Of a DNA stretch of 47,580 nt, positions 1 to 9,804 are shown piece by piece. The position numbers and the translations under genes are program-made. The notes under the pieces are model-generated. The model was not told the origin of the DNA and ran no database searches. It saw only the letters and a program-made list of their open reading frames with translations. The DNA is from Marinoscillum furvescens DSM 4134 (lineage in GTDB: Bacteria > Bacteroidota > Bacteroidia > Cytophagales > Cyclobacteriaceae), in contig NZ_QREG01000010.1 in the NCBI RefSeq assembly GCF_003386095.1, forward strand, positions 89,593 through 137,172, read 5' to 3'. Numbering within the stretch: the first letter of the stretch is position 1; each line of letters begins with the position of its first letter.

Positions 1-573
1 TATCAGGTAGGTAGCAATGCTTATCAGCCAGCTGATCCGGTCACTCAGGTACTGCAGGTGAAGAAAGAACAAGTGATCACTTTCGAGGCACTGCCAGTGA
101 AATCAGTGGGAGATGAGCCTTTTGATCCGGGTGCTACGGTATCATCTGGCTTGCCTATCACTTATACCAGTTCTGATGCCGACGTAGCGGAAATTATTGA
201 TGGGAAGATACACCTCAAGGGGTCCGGCGTGGTAACCATCACCGCCAGCCAGCCTGGAGATGACCTGTATTTTGCAGCGGATGAAGTGGCCCAAAACATG
301 GCAGTATTGGGTGGCAATGTACTATCCTTATCTAATCAGGCAACAGTTTATCCTAATCCTACACAGGGACTAGTATACATTCCTAATAATGACTTTAGCG
401 AGTTTGTACTCTTTGCGCTTGATGGTAGGGTGCTCCTCAAAGGCTCCTTAGAGGCAAATCAAAGCGGAAAGGTATTGGATTTGAGCGCTCAGCAGGAAGG
501 TGTTTATTTCTTACAACTTTCAGGGAAATCCCTAACAAAGACACTGAAAATTCTAAAGCAAAAACCTGAATAA
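1..573 (+). CDS. C-terminal part of Ig-like repeat protein with T9SS sorting tail (5' partial)
   Basis: The reading frame is open from base 1, so the start lies outside the window. The visible part begins with the end of one bacterial Ig/MBG-like repeat. A full repeat follows (motifs LPITYTSSD and GVVTITASQPGDD, typical of these adhesin-like repeats). The last ~75 residues form a type IX secretion sorting domain: VYPNPTQGLVYIPN, then a DGRVL strand and GVYFLQLSGKS. The product should be exported and attached to or released from the surface through the T9SS. The stop TAA abuts the next ATG directly (taaatg), so it is the first visible gene of an operon running to 7157. The full repeat number and substrate cannot be seen. 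Confidence 0.85.
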   Translation, partial: YQVGSNAYQPADPVTQVLQVKKEQVITFEALPVKSVGDEPFDPGATVSSGLPITYTSSDADVAEIIDGKIHLKGSGVVTITASQPGDDLYFAADEVAQNMAVLGGNVLSLSNQATVYPNPTQGLVYIPNNDFSEFVLFALDGRVLLKGSLEANQSGKVLDLSAQQEGVYFLQLSGKSLTKTLKILKQKPE

Positions 574-1338
574 ATGAAAAATCACCAATTAAAGCAGGGT
601 AAAACGATCTCTGGCTCGGCGCTGGCTCTGGTATTGCTACTCACCATAGTGGCATGTAGTCCTGAAGAAGGGCTTGGGGGCAATGCTCAGATCCGCGGAC
701 GCATTGTTAAAAAAATCTATAATGACGATAAGAGCTTGTTACTTGCTACAGAATCTGCTAAAGATGAAGATGTATTCCTGCTATTTGGTGAAGAGCAAAC
801 GGTAGGGGAAAAGGTGGAAACCAGCTATACAGGCCATTTCCAATTCGGTTATCTCTGGCCGGGTGATTACCGCTTGTTTTACTACTCAGATACACCGAAT
901 GCTACGCATGGTGACCAGGTAGAAATTGTCCACGAGATTTCACTGAAAAGAGGCGAGGAGGTAGACCTGCAGGAGTTGGAGATCGTGAAATTGCTTGATT
1001 TTGATGACGGTCATGCACAGATTTCGGGTCGAGTTTTCAAGGTGAACTATTACAATTTTTCACAGTGGCCCAACCTGATTGTAAAGGATACTTCCAGAGC
1101 CCAGGAACAGGAAGTCTATCTAACTTATGGTAACCATAGCCAGTATGATGAGCGCATAAGAACTAACGCTGATGGCACTTTTACTTTCAAAAACCTGATA
1201 AAGGGTACTTACACCATTCATTTATTTTCTGAAGATCCGAAAGGCGCCACAGAGGACGTGGTAATTTCCAAAACGGTAGAAATCAATCAAACCGAAACCT
1301 CGACGGATTTAGGAGACCTATACATCTACAACCTATGA
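574..1338 (+). CDS. Two-domain lipoprotein of unknown function
   Basis: This 254-residue protein starts with a hydrophobic segment ending in a lipobox (LTIVAC, Cys about residue 28), so it is probably an outer-membrane or periplasmic lipoprotein. The rest is an internal duplication. Residues ~38-125 (AQIRGRIVKKIY ... GDYRLFYYSD) and ~147-240 (AQISGRVFKVNYY ... GTYTIHLFSED) are two copies of an Ig-fold module resembling carboxypeptidase regulatory-like domains (G.v ... G.F.F..l..G.Y.l). No catalytic motif is visible. It begins right after the preceding stop and its last bases overlap the next start (ATGA), implying translational coupling. I do not recognise a named family. Confidence 0.8.
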   Translation: MKNHQLKQGKTISGSALALVLLLTIVACSPEEGLGGNAQIRGRIVKKIYNDDKSLLLATESAKDEDVFLLFGEEQTVGEKVETSYTGHFQFGYLWPGDYRLFYYSDTPNATHGDQVEIVHEISLKRGEEVDLQELEIVKLLDFDDGHAQISGRVFKVNYYNFSQWPNLIVKDTSRAQEQEVYLTYGNHSQYDERIRTNADGTFTFKNLIKGTYTIHLFSEDPKGATEDVVISKTVEINQTETSTDLGDLYIYNL

Positions 1339-1742
1339 AACCACTACTGACCTTATTCGTGCTGTTGCTCATTTGCTCATATGGCTCAGCCCAAAGCAAA
1401 AAGACTATTCGAAATAAAGGTGTATCCGTGATCAAAACCTATGAGCAAGACATCATTCAGGGCGAAAAATCCATGCTCATAGAAAAGGAAGAATACTTTG
1501 ATTCGGACGGGGAGCTGATCGAGGAAAAAGAGATTTCGGAAAAAGGCAGGATCAAAAGCTGGATAAAGTATGAACGTGATGGAGAGGGTAATGTCCTGGT
1601 AGAAACCCACCTGTCCGATGGCGGCAAGCAGGAGCTACGGCTAGAATACACCTACGAAAATGGCCTAAGAGTAGAAAAGCGCTATTACGATGACCGTGAC
1701 AGGCTGTACAAAATGAAAAAATATGAATACCAGTACCACTAA
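1335..1742 (+). CDS. Small secreted YwqK/RHS-like repeat protein
   Basis: This 135-residue protein has a clear Sec signal peptide (MKPLLTLFVLLLICSYGSAQ). The mature part is charged and made of short beta-hairpin units of the type 'G.l....Y..dG.' (EEYFDSDGELIEEK, IKYERDGEGNVLVE, EYTYENGLRVEKRYYDD). These resemble the MORN/YwqK-like or RHS-like repeats common in exported Bacteroidota proteins. It overlaps the preceding gene by 4 bp and lies 11 bp before the DUF4956 gene. Function is unknown; it is probably periplasmic or surface-associated. Confidence 0.7.
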   Translation: MKPLLTLFVLLLICSYGSAQSKKTIRNKGVSVIKTYEQDIIQGEKSMLIEKEEYFDSDGELIEEKEISEKGRIKSWIKYERDGEGNVLVETHLSDGGKQELRLEYTYENGLRVEKRYYDDRDRLYKMKKYEYQYH

Positions 1743-1753
1743 GGGTTTCCGTT

Positions 1754-2365
1754 ATGGCTTTATTTGAAATAGAACTGATCGATCTGGAGGCTTTTTTGGA
1801 ACTGTTGTTTCGATTTGGCTTCAATTTTCTGGTGATCTTCATCATCGTTCGTGGGCTGTATTATCAAACCACGCATCGCAAGGATTATTTTTTCACCTAC
1901 ATTCTGATCTCTACGGTCATCTTTTTGCTGTGTTACCTGCTAGAGAATGTAAAGCTGGAGCTTGGCTTTGCTCTGGGGCTTTTTGCCATTTTTGGCATCA
2001 TTAGGTACCGTACCAAGGAGATGCCCATCAAAGAGATGACGTATTTGTTTGTGGTCATTGGCGTGTCGGTCATCAACGCGCTATCCAATCGCAGGATCAG
2101 CTATGCCGAACTAGTTTTTACCAATTTGGCCATAGTAGCAGTAGCCTATAGCATGGAGCGACTTCTCCGATTGAAACGAGAAGCCAAAAAATCTATCAAA
2201 TACGAGAAACTGGAGCTGATCAAGCCTGAGCACAAGGAATTGCTCCACCGTGACCTGGAAGAGCGAACAGGTATTAAGATCAATCGGGTGGTGGTTAGCG
2301 ACATCAATTTCATTTCACAATCGGCACAAGTCAACATTTACTTTTACCCGAACGGACAAACGTGA
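1754..2365 (+). CDS. DUF4956-family membrane protein
   Basis: This 203-residue protein has about four hydrophobic helices in its first 130 residues (around 20-37, 46-62, 70-83 and 96-112). A basic cytoplasmic region follows (MERLLRLKREAKKSIKYEKLEL) and then a small alpha/beta C-terminal domain ending NIYFYPNG. The hallmark GLFAIFGIIRYRT segment, with R-Y-R just after a helix, fits the DUF4956 family. From recall, that family is often encoded beside polyphosphate-polymerase (VTC-like) and CotH-kinase genes in Bacteroidota. Here a DUF2490 gene and a CotH gene follow directly, with a GTGA overlap to the next start. No VTC gene is visible; if present it lies upstream of the window. The biochemical role is unknown. 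Confidence 0.85.
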   Translation: MALFEIELIDLEAFLELLFRFGFNFLVIFIIVRGLYYQTTHRKDYFFTYILISTVIFLLCYLLENVKLELGFALGLFAIFGIIRYRTKEMPIKEMTYLFVVIGVSVINALSNRRISYAELVFTNLAIVAVAYSMERLLRLKREAKKSIKYEKLELIKPEHKELLHRDLEERTGIKINRVVVSDINFISQSAQVNIYFYPNGQT

Positions 2366-3048
2366 GTACATATACAAAATATGGCTGGGGTTGGCTGCTG
2401 GTGTTTGCTGGTTTGCTGGCACAGGCGCAAAATGTAGATTCTAGACTTTGGCTAGGGCTTAAGGTCGAAAAGGAGGTAGGAAAAAACACAGAATTGGGCG
2501 TGTCTACCCAGTACCGTCGGGAAGCTAACTGGTCTACATTTGATCAGGCATTTATAGAGCCTTTCGTAGAACAAGCGCTGAACGACCGATGGTCAGCAGG
2601 AGCAGAATATCGGTTTCGCTTTTCGCGCAAAGCCAGGACGGGACACATCGTTAGAGAACAACGGGCAACTGCCTTTGTACAGTACAAAATGGATGTATGG
2701 TCTGATTTTGAGCTGGGGGTAAAAACCGCCCTGCAATACGGGATGGAAGAAGCGCATCAGGAGCTTTTTGATCGGCGCAATGAGCTTACTAATCGCACTA
2801 AAGCTAAAATGGAATACCACCTGTTTGGCACACCCATAACCTTCAGCTTGGCAGAAGAAATGTTTTATCAGCTGAATCAAAACCCGGCTCCATATGTCGA
2901 TAAATGCCGTACCACCTTTGGGCTGGCTTACGAATGCTCCAATAGCTCCACCATAGACGTCAGTTATCTGTTTGATTTTGAAATGAACCGAACGGTCAAG
3001 GACGGACATTCTCAGGTTTTGGCACTCAAATATTCCATAAAGCTATGA
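2362..3048 (+). CDS. DUF2490-family outer-membrane-type protein
   Basis: This 228-residue protein uses a GTG start that overlaps the previous stop (gtga). An N-terminal signal peptide ends near FAGLLAQAQ. The mature part has alternating aromatic/hydrophobic beta-strands (DSRLWLGLKVEKEV, ELGVSTQYRRE, FIEPFVEQALNDRW, SAGAEYRFRFSRK) and ends with a short strand, VLALKYSIKL. This is the pattern of a small outer-membrane beta-barrel in the DUF2490 family. It overlaps the CotH gene by 4 bp (ATGA), so the two products are probably made together and may act together at the outer membrane. The choice of GTG rests on the overlap and on the signal peptide that follows. Confidence 0.75.
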   Translation: MSTYTKYGWGWLLVFAGLLAQAQNVDSRLWLGLKVEKEVGKNTELGVSTQYRREANWSTFDQAFIEPFVEQALNDRWSAGAEYRFRFSRKARTGHIVREQRATAFVQYKMDVWSDFELGVKTALQYGMEEAHQELFDRRNELTNRTKAKMEYHLFGTPITFSLAEEMFYQLNQNPAPYVDKCRTTFGLAYECSNSSTIDVSYLFDFEMNRTVKDGHSQVLALKYSIKL

Positions 3049-6000
3049 AGACTTCTACGATCAAAAGCTTCATGTTGCTATTCTTGATCAGCCTACATTT
3101 CGGACTTTGGGCCCAACAAAATCCTGCTATAGTAATCAATGAATTATCGGCTTCAGGACAATCTACCTCAGAGGATGATACTGGGGCCAACAGTACCTGG
3201 ATAGAATTGTATAATCCATCGGAGGAGACCGTAAATTTGCGCGGTTGGTTTCTCACGGACGACTATAGCTACTTGCCCAAGTGGCAGTTTCCAGAAATTA
3301 GTCTGCAAGCCGGGGAGTTTCTAGTGGTTTATACTTCTGGTCAAAACAAAACCAATCCTGATTCGTCGCTGCACACCAATTTTGAGTTTAAGCCCGGAGG
3401 ACAATTTATGGGGCTGGTTTTCACAGACGGAAAAACGCTGGTGGATGAATACAAGCCGGGCTATGGGGTCAATCATATTCCACAGGTAACCTACGGAAGA
3501 GCCCAAAAGCATAGTAGCATAGACCTGGTAGGGCGCAAATCACCTGGTAAACTTTTAGTACCTACAGCTGAGGACGATGAATCCATAGGTCAGAGCTGGA
3601 AAAACAACCAATCCTTATCTTTCGATGATGGCGCATGGTCAAATGTCACCGGAAGCGTGGGGTATGATACCCGCGAAGGAACGGATCAGTCTGGAAACCT
3701 GGCACTAGGAAAAGTGGCTAGCCAGTCATCCACCTGGCCAGGTTTTACCGCTGAGTATGCCGTGGACGGGGTGCTCACCAATTTTGCGCATACTGCCGAT
3801 GGAGACGAAACGCCCTGGTGGGAGGTAGATTTGGGCGAAAGCCTGCTGATAGGTGAGGTAGTCTTGCATAATCGCCGGGGGTGCTGCAACGATCGGCTCA
3901 ATAGCATCATAGTAGAGATCAGGAATGAGGCACAGGAGGTGATCTATACTTCCGAAAAGCTCAACCCTGTGGCAGCAGGAGAAACACCCACGAGTCCGGG
4001 AGATGAGCTTACCCTGTCCCTGGAGGATGCACCGGTACACGGGCGCTACGTGCGCGTACGCAAGGATCCGGCTCCTGGCACCAACACTTACCTCACATTA
4101 GCAGAAGTGGAAATAATCGGCTCTGAAAACTACGATCAACACATCACTACAAATGTACAGGCCGCCATGAAAGGAGTAAATGCTTCCGCCTACTTGCGGT
4201 ACGGTTTTACGCTGGAAGAAACAGAAGATATTGACGAGCTCTATTTGCATGCGGCCTTTGATGGTGGGTTTGAGGCTTACCTTAACGGAAAGCAGATAGC
4301 TAGCGCCAATGCACCTGACGAAGTGACCTATCGTTCTGCTGCAGCCAGCGATACGCCAATGTATCAGGAGGAGTCCATTCGAGTGCCTAAGACTTACCTT
4401 CAGAGTGGAGAGAATATTTTAGCTGTGCATGTGATGAATCACCATGTAGATGATCAATCCTTACTGATGGATTTGAGGTTGGAAGCAGTGAAAATAGGAG
4501 ATCCGGAAAAAAGGTATTTTTATCACCCGACACCTGGTACGCCCAATGGCAACTCAGTGAGTGGGTTTACAGCCAAAACGATTGCTAGTCACAAAGGGGG
4601 ATTTTATGAGGACCCAGTTGAGCTCACACTCTCAGCAGGTGCGGCAGGAGAGACGTTGGCCTTTACGCTGGACGGCAGTGTACCATCACTAACAAATGGC
4701 ACGCTGGTACGGCCTGCCACTACATCTTCCATAGCAGATACCACTTTTGTGATCGACCGTACCACGGTGATTCGTTCGGCGGCCTATCAGTCTGATAAAT
4801 GGCGAAATACCATCAGCACATATTCCTTCCTATTCATCGATGATGTCATCACATCTGAGGTGATGAATCCCGAAATCACGGGTGATGAGCGCTACAGCCG
4901 CAGCATGCGGGAGGCATTGGAAGCACTGCCCACGGTATCGCTGGTGATGCCTAATGGAGCCGTAAATGATGATTACTTGATTGCCACATCCGTGGAATGG
5001 CTGGAACCAGGCCAATCTTCGAGCTTTCAGGTGGATGCAGGCGTGCGCTACTTTGGAGGTGCTTTTACGGACTTTGACAAAGAGAACTTTCGGCTGTATT
5101 TCAAAAGTGAATATGGCGTATCTAAGCTGAGGTATCCGTTGTTTGAGGGCTTTGGCAGAGGCATTGCTCCGGTTGAAAAATTTGATCAGCTGGAATTGCG
5201 GGCAGGCTCGCATGATATGGTGATGCGCGGTTTTTACATGTCCAATCGCTTTACAGATGACACCATGCTGGACATGGGCAATCTAAATCCACATGGAAGA
5301 TTCGTGCACCTGTATATCAATGGCACCTACTGGGGGCAGTATCACCTGCGTGAGCGATGGAATGCCGACATGCATGCCCAGTATCTGGGTGGTGAAAAAG
5401 TAGAATATGAAGCCATCAATGGCAACTGGAACCAGGGAGGCTGGGCAGACCCGGGTGAGCCCTATGACGGAGATGGCAGCTTTTGGGAGACAGCCAAGTC
5501 GCTGCGTGAAGACTTTGAAGCCATTCAGGACTATGTAGATGTGGCTCATTATGTAGATTTTATGCTGCTGTATATGTTTGGCCGTAGCGAGAACGAGTAC
5601 CGCACCGTAGCGCCGGCTACACCTGGCGCCGGAGGTTTTAAGTTTTACCTCAATGATGCTGATGGCTTTTTGCGCAGCAGCGGAAACCGTACTGGCTGGA
5701 AGCAGCCGGGCAGGACTAATGCCGATGGTCCGGGCAGTATTTTTAGCATGTTGTACAAAGAAGGTCACCCAAAATTTAAAGCACTTGTGGCTGACCGCAT
5801 TTATGAGCATTATTTCAATGACGGTGCGCTGACTTTTGAAAAGAATCGCGATCGTTTGCTGCAAAGATGCAATGAAGTAGAAACCGCCTTTTTGGCGGAG
5901 TCCGCCCGATGGGGCTACCGCACACCAGAGTCATGGCGTGAAGCCCGAGACAACTACATCAACGATGTACTGACCACACGTACTGAGGATGTGATCGTGG

Positions 6001-7157
6001 ACTTTAGAGGGGCGGGCTTCTTACCAGCGGCTGAGCCACCTCAGGTAGTAGTCGATGGTGCTACGCTACTATCAGATTCTACCTCTTCTTATCAGCAGGC
6101 AAAGGTGGAATTGAAAGCCACTTCGGGAGCAGTGTACTATACGCTGGATGGCTCTGACCCATATGCTATACCCAATCACGCAGAGCATAACACTGCAGAA
6201 ATTCGTACTTTGATAGGGGAAAATGCCCCAAAAACGGCTTGGATCCCTGATGGACCTGTGGCAGAAGATTGGAAAACAAACGCAGCTTTTGATGATGCGG
6301 GGTGGTTACAGGGCACTGGAGGTGTGGGATATGAGACAGGCAATGGTTACCAGGACTGGATAGGAATAAATGTCACATCTATGAAAGGAAGCAATACCAG
6401 TTGTTTGGTGCGAATACCTTTTGAGTTGGACGAAACATCACTGAAGGATATCGGAGCGCTCACTTTGCTCATGCGTATGGATGATGGATTTGTGGCTTAC
6501 CTCAATGGGGTGGAGGTACAGCGCCAAAACGTGAATGGCGACCCACAATGGAACACCAAAGCCAGCAGTGGCCATGAAGCCGGAAATAGCTGGAGCACGT
6601 TCGATATCTCGCCTTACATCGGTGTGCTGACGGAAGGTACCAACTTGCTGGCCATCCATGGCGCTAATCTGTCTTTAAATAGCAGCGATTTTCTGATTTC
6701 AGCGATGCTCACAGCTGCGCCTTCAAATGATCAGGTAAACTACCTTTCCGCGAATGCGGAAACCTATGAAGGATCATTCTCGCTAACCCACTCTTCGCTG
6801 CTAAAGACGCGTACCTTTCATAATGGCGAATGGAGTCCCCTCCGGACTGTATGGATAGAGGTAACGGGCAATGAAGCGGTACTGGCAAGTGAAGATCAGT
6901 CATCTCTCATCCATTGCTATCCTAATCCTTTTGACAGCCAGGTCACGATTGAGTTTCAGTCGTCCACTTCGGGTAGCGCGCTGTTGGAGATTTTTGATCT
7001 CAGTGGAGCCATAATGTATCACAAACTACAGGATGTCCGTCCCGGTACGGTACAGTTTAGGCTGGCGCCAAAAGGCTGGAGTGGGGGCATTTATATCATG
7101 CAACTCACAGCCCCTGATGGGCAAAAGCATCGCGGTAAATTGGTGCATATCAATTAA
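3045..7157 (+). CDS. Large T9SS-secreted CotH-kinase family protein
   Basis: This 1370-residue protein has a signal peptide ending LWAQQ. A lamin-tail domain follows (~26-150; VINELSASGQ, WIELYNPSEETVNL). Next is a discoidin/F5-8C-like sugar-binding domain (~220-360; ASQSSTWPGF, TPWWEVDLG, NRRGCCNDRLN). Chitobiase-type modules carry FTLDGSVPS (~544) and YYTLDGSDP (~1027). A CotH kinase region (~630-930) contains LRAGSHDMVMRG, YINGTYWGQYHLRERWN and FMLLYMFGRSENEYR. A late galactose-binding-like module precedes a C-terminal T9SS sorting domain (CYPNPFDSQVTIEFQ). CotH is an atypical protein kinase of spore coats; Bacteroidota members are secreted and their substrates are unknown. It ends the operon that begins left of the window. 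Confidence 0.9.
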   Translation: MKTSTIKSFMLLFLISLHFGLWAQQNPAIVINELSASGQSTSEDDTGANSTWIELYNPSEETVNLRGWFLTDDYSYLPKWQFPEISLQAGEFLVVYTSGQNKTNPDSSLHTNFEFKPGGQFMGLVFTDGKTLVDEYKPGYGVNHIPQVTYGRAQKHSSIDLVGRKSPGKLLVPTAEDDESIGQSWKNNQSLSFDDGAWSNVTGSVGYDTREGTDQSGNLALGKVASQSSTWPGFTAEYAVDGVLTNFAHTADGDETPWWEVDLGESLLIGEVVLHNRRGCCNDRLNSIIVEIRNEAQEVIYTSEKLNPVAAGETPTSPGDELTLSLEDAPVHGRYVRVRKDPAPGTNTYLTLAEVEIIGSENYDQHITTNVQAAMKGVNASAYLRYGFTLEETEDIDELYLHAAFDGGFEAYLNGKQIASANAPDEVTYRSAAASDTPMYQEESIRVPKTYLQSGENILAVHVMNHHVDDQSLLMDLRLEAVKIGDPEKRYFYHPTPGTPNGNSVSGFTAKTIASHKGGFYEDPVELTLSAGAAGETLAFTLDGSVPSLTNGTLVRPATTSSIADTTFVIDRTTVIRSAAYQSDKWRNTISTYSFLFIDDVITSEVMNPEITGDERYSRSMREALEALPTVSLVMPNGAVNDDYLIATSVEWLEPGQSSSFQVDAGVRYFGGAFTDFDKENFRLYFKSEYGVSKLRYPLFEGFGRGIAPVEKFDQLELRAGSHDMVMRGFYMSNRFTDDTMLDMGNLNPHGRFVHLYINGTYWGQYHLRERWNADMHAQYLGGEKVEYEAINGNWNQGGWADPGEPYDGDGSFWETAKSLREDFEAIQDYVDVAHYVDFMLLYMFGRSENEYRTVAPATPGAGGFKFYLNDADGFLRSSGNRTGWKQPGRTNADGPGSIFSMLYKEGHPKFKALVADRIYEHYFNDGALTFEKNRDRLLQRCNEVETAFLAESARWGYRTPESWREARDNYINDVLTTRTEDVIVDFRGAGFLPAAEPPQVVVDGATLLSDSTSSYQQAKVELKATSGAVYYTLDGSDPYAIPNHAEHNTAEIRTLIGENAPKTAWIPDGPVAEDWKTNAAFDDAGWLQGTGGVGYETGNGYQDWIGINVTSMKGSNTSCLVRIPFELDETSLKDIGALTLLMRMDDGFVAYLNGVEVQRQNVNGDPQWNTKASSGHEAGNSWSTFDISPYIGVLTEGTNLLAIHGANLSLNSSDFLISAMLTAAPSNDQVNYLSANAETYEGSFSLTHSSLLKTRTFHNGEWSPLRTVWIEVTGNEAVLASEDQSSLIHCYPNPFDSQVTIEFQSSTSGSALLEIFDLSGAIMYHKLQDVRPGTVQFRLAPKGWSGGIYIMQLTAPDGQKHRGKLVHIN

Positions 7158-7359
7158 GGTTCACTGTAATAAGGTTGGTAGGTGAAAGTGGATGAAAAAG
7201 GGTGTTTAATTCGGATCAGGACGGGAATCAGTACTGAGCTTTTAACTTATGGCTCAAAGGCTATAACCCTTGTTTCATATACCGCTTGTAGCTGTTTGGT
7301 CCGCTTGCTGGTGTTTATGTTTGAAAGAATACATAATACTCACCGCAATCATCATTAAA

Positions 7360-9753
7360 ATGAACCAACTAAAATTACTCACTACGTTATTACTGATTTG
7401 CCTACAGTTCGGCGAAAGCCAGGCACAGACCCCAACCATTCCTGATGTGGAAAAAATCTACCTGCATACAGATCGTGACCAGTATGCTGTGGGCGAAGAT
7501 TTATGGTACAAAGCCTACACCACGTATGCCTACACCAATGCCCTTTTTGATCATAGTCGGGTGCTCTATGTAGAGCTGATTTCGCCAGCATCTGAAGTGG
7601 TGGTGAGAAACGTTACCCACATGCAGCTTGGCCTGGGGCATGGAGATATGGCCTTACTGGATACACTGGGAATTGAGGCTGGGACCTATCAGTTACGTGC
7701 CTATACCAACTGGTCGAGAAACTTCGGACAAGATTATTTCTTTACCAAAGAAATAGACATAGTGGATGTACGAGAGGAGGTAGAAGTAGCTACCAACACT
7801 ACCGACAATTTCCTGTATGACATGGAGCTTTTCCCGGAAGGGGGAAGCCTGGTGGCTGGCGTGGCAAGTCAGGTGGCATTCAAGGCCACGTATGCCAATG
7901 GAAAACCTTGTAAGGTATCTGGAATCGTAAAAACACTGGAAGGGGAGCAGGTGGCTGAAATCACGACCTTACACGCTGGTATGGGTAGCTTTGTCCTTAC
8001 TCCGGAAGCCGGGAAGGTCTACATTGCCCAGGTGACAGACCAGCATGGCAATCAGCAAGAGTGGAAATTGCCAGAAGCATTACCTACAGGGTACACGATG
8101 AGTGTAATGCAGCACAAAGGCAAGCACATTGTCTCCATAAAAACCAATGCCGAGACACTGGCAGCCAATCCCGGTCAGCTCATGGCCATGAGCTGTACGA
8201 GCAGAGGCATTACCTATGTGGAAGGTCAGCAGCCACTCAGCACCATCAATCATTCCTTCATATTGCCTTCGTCGGATTTGCCTGAAGGCATTGCGTTTTT
8301 GACCTTACGCGATGCGGATGGTCGCCCTCATGCGGAGCGGCTGATTTATGTAGCCAAAGAGCATGATGTTTCCCTGGTAGTTCGTACCGATCAGCAGACT
8401 TATGCTACACGCGAAAAAGTGCAATTGAACGTAGAGCTAAAGACAAACGGAGGTACACCTGCAGTAGGTAGTTTTTCGCTTTCCGTTACTGATGCCAACA
8501 TTCCAGGTACTGTTGATGTACATGAAATGAATATTGCTTCCTATTTCTTTTTGCAATCGGAAATCAAAGGGTCCGTTTACAACCCCGGGAGCTATTTTGA
8601 CCCTGAGAATGAACAGCGCCTACAGCAGATGGACCTTCTTCTGCTCACTCAGGGATGGAGAGATTTTTTATGGAAAAAGCTGCCAACTCTACCCGAACTT
8701 CCTGCTTATGATCTGGAGCGAGATCTCCAAATCTCAGGCCGGCTAAAAAGGCTCATAGGCAACAGCCCGATACCGGATACTAAAATCAATATGCTGCTCA
8801 CCAACAAGGGCAAATCGCTAACAATAGACGAAACCACAGATGAAAATGGCCGCTTTGTATTTGATGATGTAATGTTTAAGGGTAACGCCACCTTGCTGCT
8901 TACCAATCAGGATAAGTACAACCGCGCAAAAGGCCATCTTTCAATAGATTCTATGTACGCCCCATCACCAAAGCCCCAGTACCGACTAATCGATCAAAAC
9001 TATGGGAGTACGGAGGTAGAAGGCTTTCAGGAAGCTGTAATGAAAAAACACATCGAATTTCAAGTCCCACTAGAGGCCAATACCATGTTGCTCGAAGACC
9101 TGGTAGTGCGAGGGAGTAAGTTTAATGAGGAAGTAAACGATGGAAACGAAAGCATATACGGTACTCCGGACTTTGCTTTTGAAGTGACCGATAAAGAGCG
9201 ACGGTTTTCGAATATTTTTATCTTCCTGCAGTTTGTAGTTCCGGGCCTTACTACCACTGGCAAGTCGGTGTCCTTTGCCAGAGGCAAACCCCTTATTTTG
9301 CTAGATGGCGCTCAGGTGGATATGGAGGTGCTGGCTACGCTACTGCCTACAGATATCGATCGGGTGGAGACCATTAGCAACTCAGCAGGAGGTGCTGTAT
9401 TTGGTTCCCAGGCTGCCAATGGCGTTTTGGCCCTATACACTCGTGAAGGGTATACCGGTGATCAGTCCATTGCACGGCACTCGGTTTCCACACAGCTCCG
9501 GGGCTATTATGACGCACGGGTATTTTATGCACCAAAGTACGACACCATAGCTCAGACCACAGAGCCCGATATTCGAAATACTATCTACTGGAACCCTTAC
9601 ATACAGCCAGATACTACCGGTCAGGTTACTGTATCATATTACAACAGTGACGTGGCAGCTCCGGTAAATGTAGTGCTGGAAGGAATTACCAATACAGGCG
9701 TACCTTTAGTGAGCCGTGTGCAGTATGAAGTGAACGCTGTGGAAGGGCAGTGA
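7360..9753 (+). CDS. Macroglobulin-like/TonB-plug domain surface protein
   Basis: I chose the ATG at 7360 because it gives a standard signal peptide (MNQLKLLTTLLLICLQFGES, then QAQ). The frame extends 90 bp further upstream from a TTG without a convincing leader. The 797-residue product opens with IYLHTDRDQYAVGEDLWYKA, a signature of large Bacteroidota envelope proteins with macroglobulin/Ig-type domains. MG2-like text recurs near residue 340 (VRTDQQTYATREKVQLNVEL). A TonB-receptor plug-like segment lies near residue 640-690 (PLILLDGAQVD, SNSAGGAVFGSQAANGV), with no barrel after it. It is probably periplasmic or outer-membrane associated, but the function is unknown. It is separated by 202 bp from the CotH gene and by 51 bp from the sulfatase. 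Confidence 0.8.
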   Translation: MNQLKLLTTLLLICLQFGESQAQTPTIPDVEKIYLHTDRDQYAVGEDLWYKAYTTYAYTNALFDHSRVLYVELISPASEVVVRNVTHMQLGLGHGDMALLDTLGIEAGTYQLRAYTNWSRNFGQDYFFTKEIDIVDVREEVEVATNTTDNFLYDMELFPEGGSLVAGVASQVAFKATYANGKPCKVSGIVKTLEGEQVAEITTLHAGMGSFVLTPEAGKVYIAQVTDQHGNQQEWKLPEALPTGYTMSVMQHKGKHIVSIKTNAETLAANPGQLMAMSCTSRGITYVEGQQPLSTINHSFILPSSDLPEGIAFLTLRDADGRPHAERLIYVAKEHDVSLVVRTDQQTYATREKVQLNVELKTNGGTPAVGSFSLSVTDANIPGTVDVHEMNIASYFFLQSEIKGSVYNPGSYFDPENEQRLQQMDLLLLTQGWRDFLWKKLPTLPELPAYDLERDLQISGRLKRLIGNSPIPDTKINMLLTNKGKSLTIDETTDENGRFVFDDVMFKGNATLLLTNQDKYNRAKGHLSIDSMYAPSPKPQYRLIDQNYGSTEVEGFQEAVMKKHIEFQVPLEANTMLLEDLVVRGSKFNEEVNDGNESIYGTPDFAFEVTDKERRFSNIFIFLQFVVPGLTTTGKSVSFARGKPLILLDGAQVDMEVLATLLPTDIDRVETISNSAGGAVFGSQAANGVLALYTREGYTGDQSIARHSVSTQLRGYYDARVFYAPKYDTIAQTTEPDIRNTIYWNPYIQPDTTGQVTVSYYNSDVAAPVNVVLEGITNTGVPLVSRVQYEVNAVEGQ

Positions 9754-9804
9754 TTTGAAAAGGATTTAAAAGACTATTTTTAGTAAAACCAATAACGTTG
9801 ATTT

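Noticed and set aside
5283-5864. 193-codon open frame on the minus strand within the CotH gene
   Set aside because: It is a shadow of the CotH kinase region, which has clear family motifs in the + frame.
7270-7359. Upstream TTG start for the macroglobulin/TonB-plug protein
   Set aside because: The added residues would put the signal peptide in the interior; the ATG at 7360 starts directly on it.
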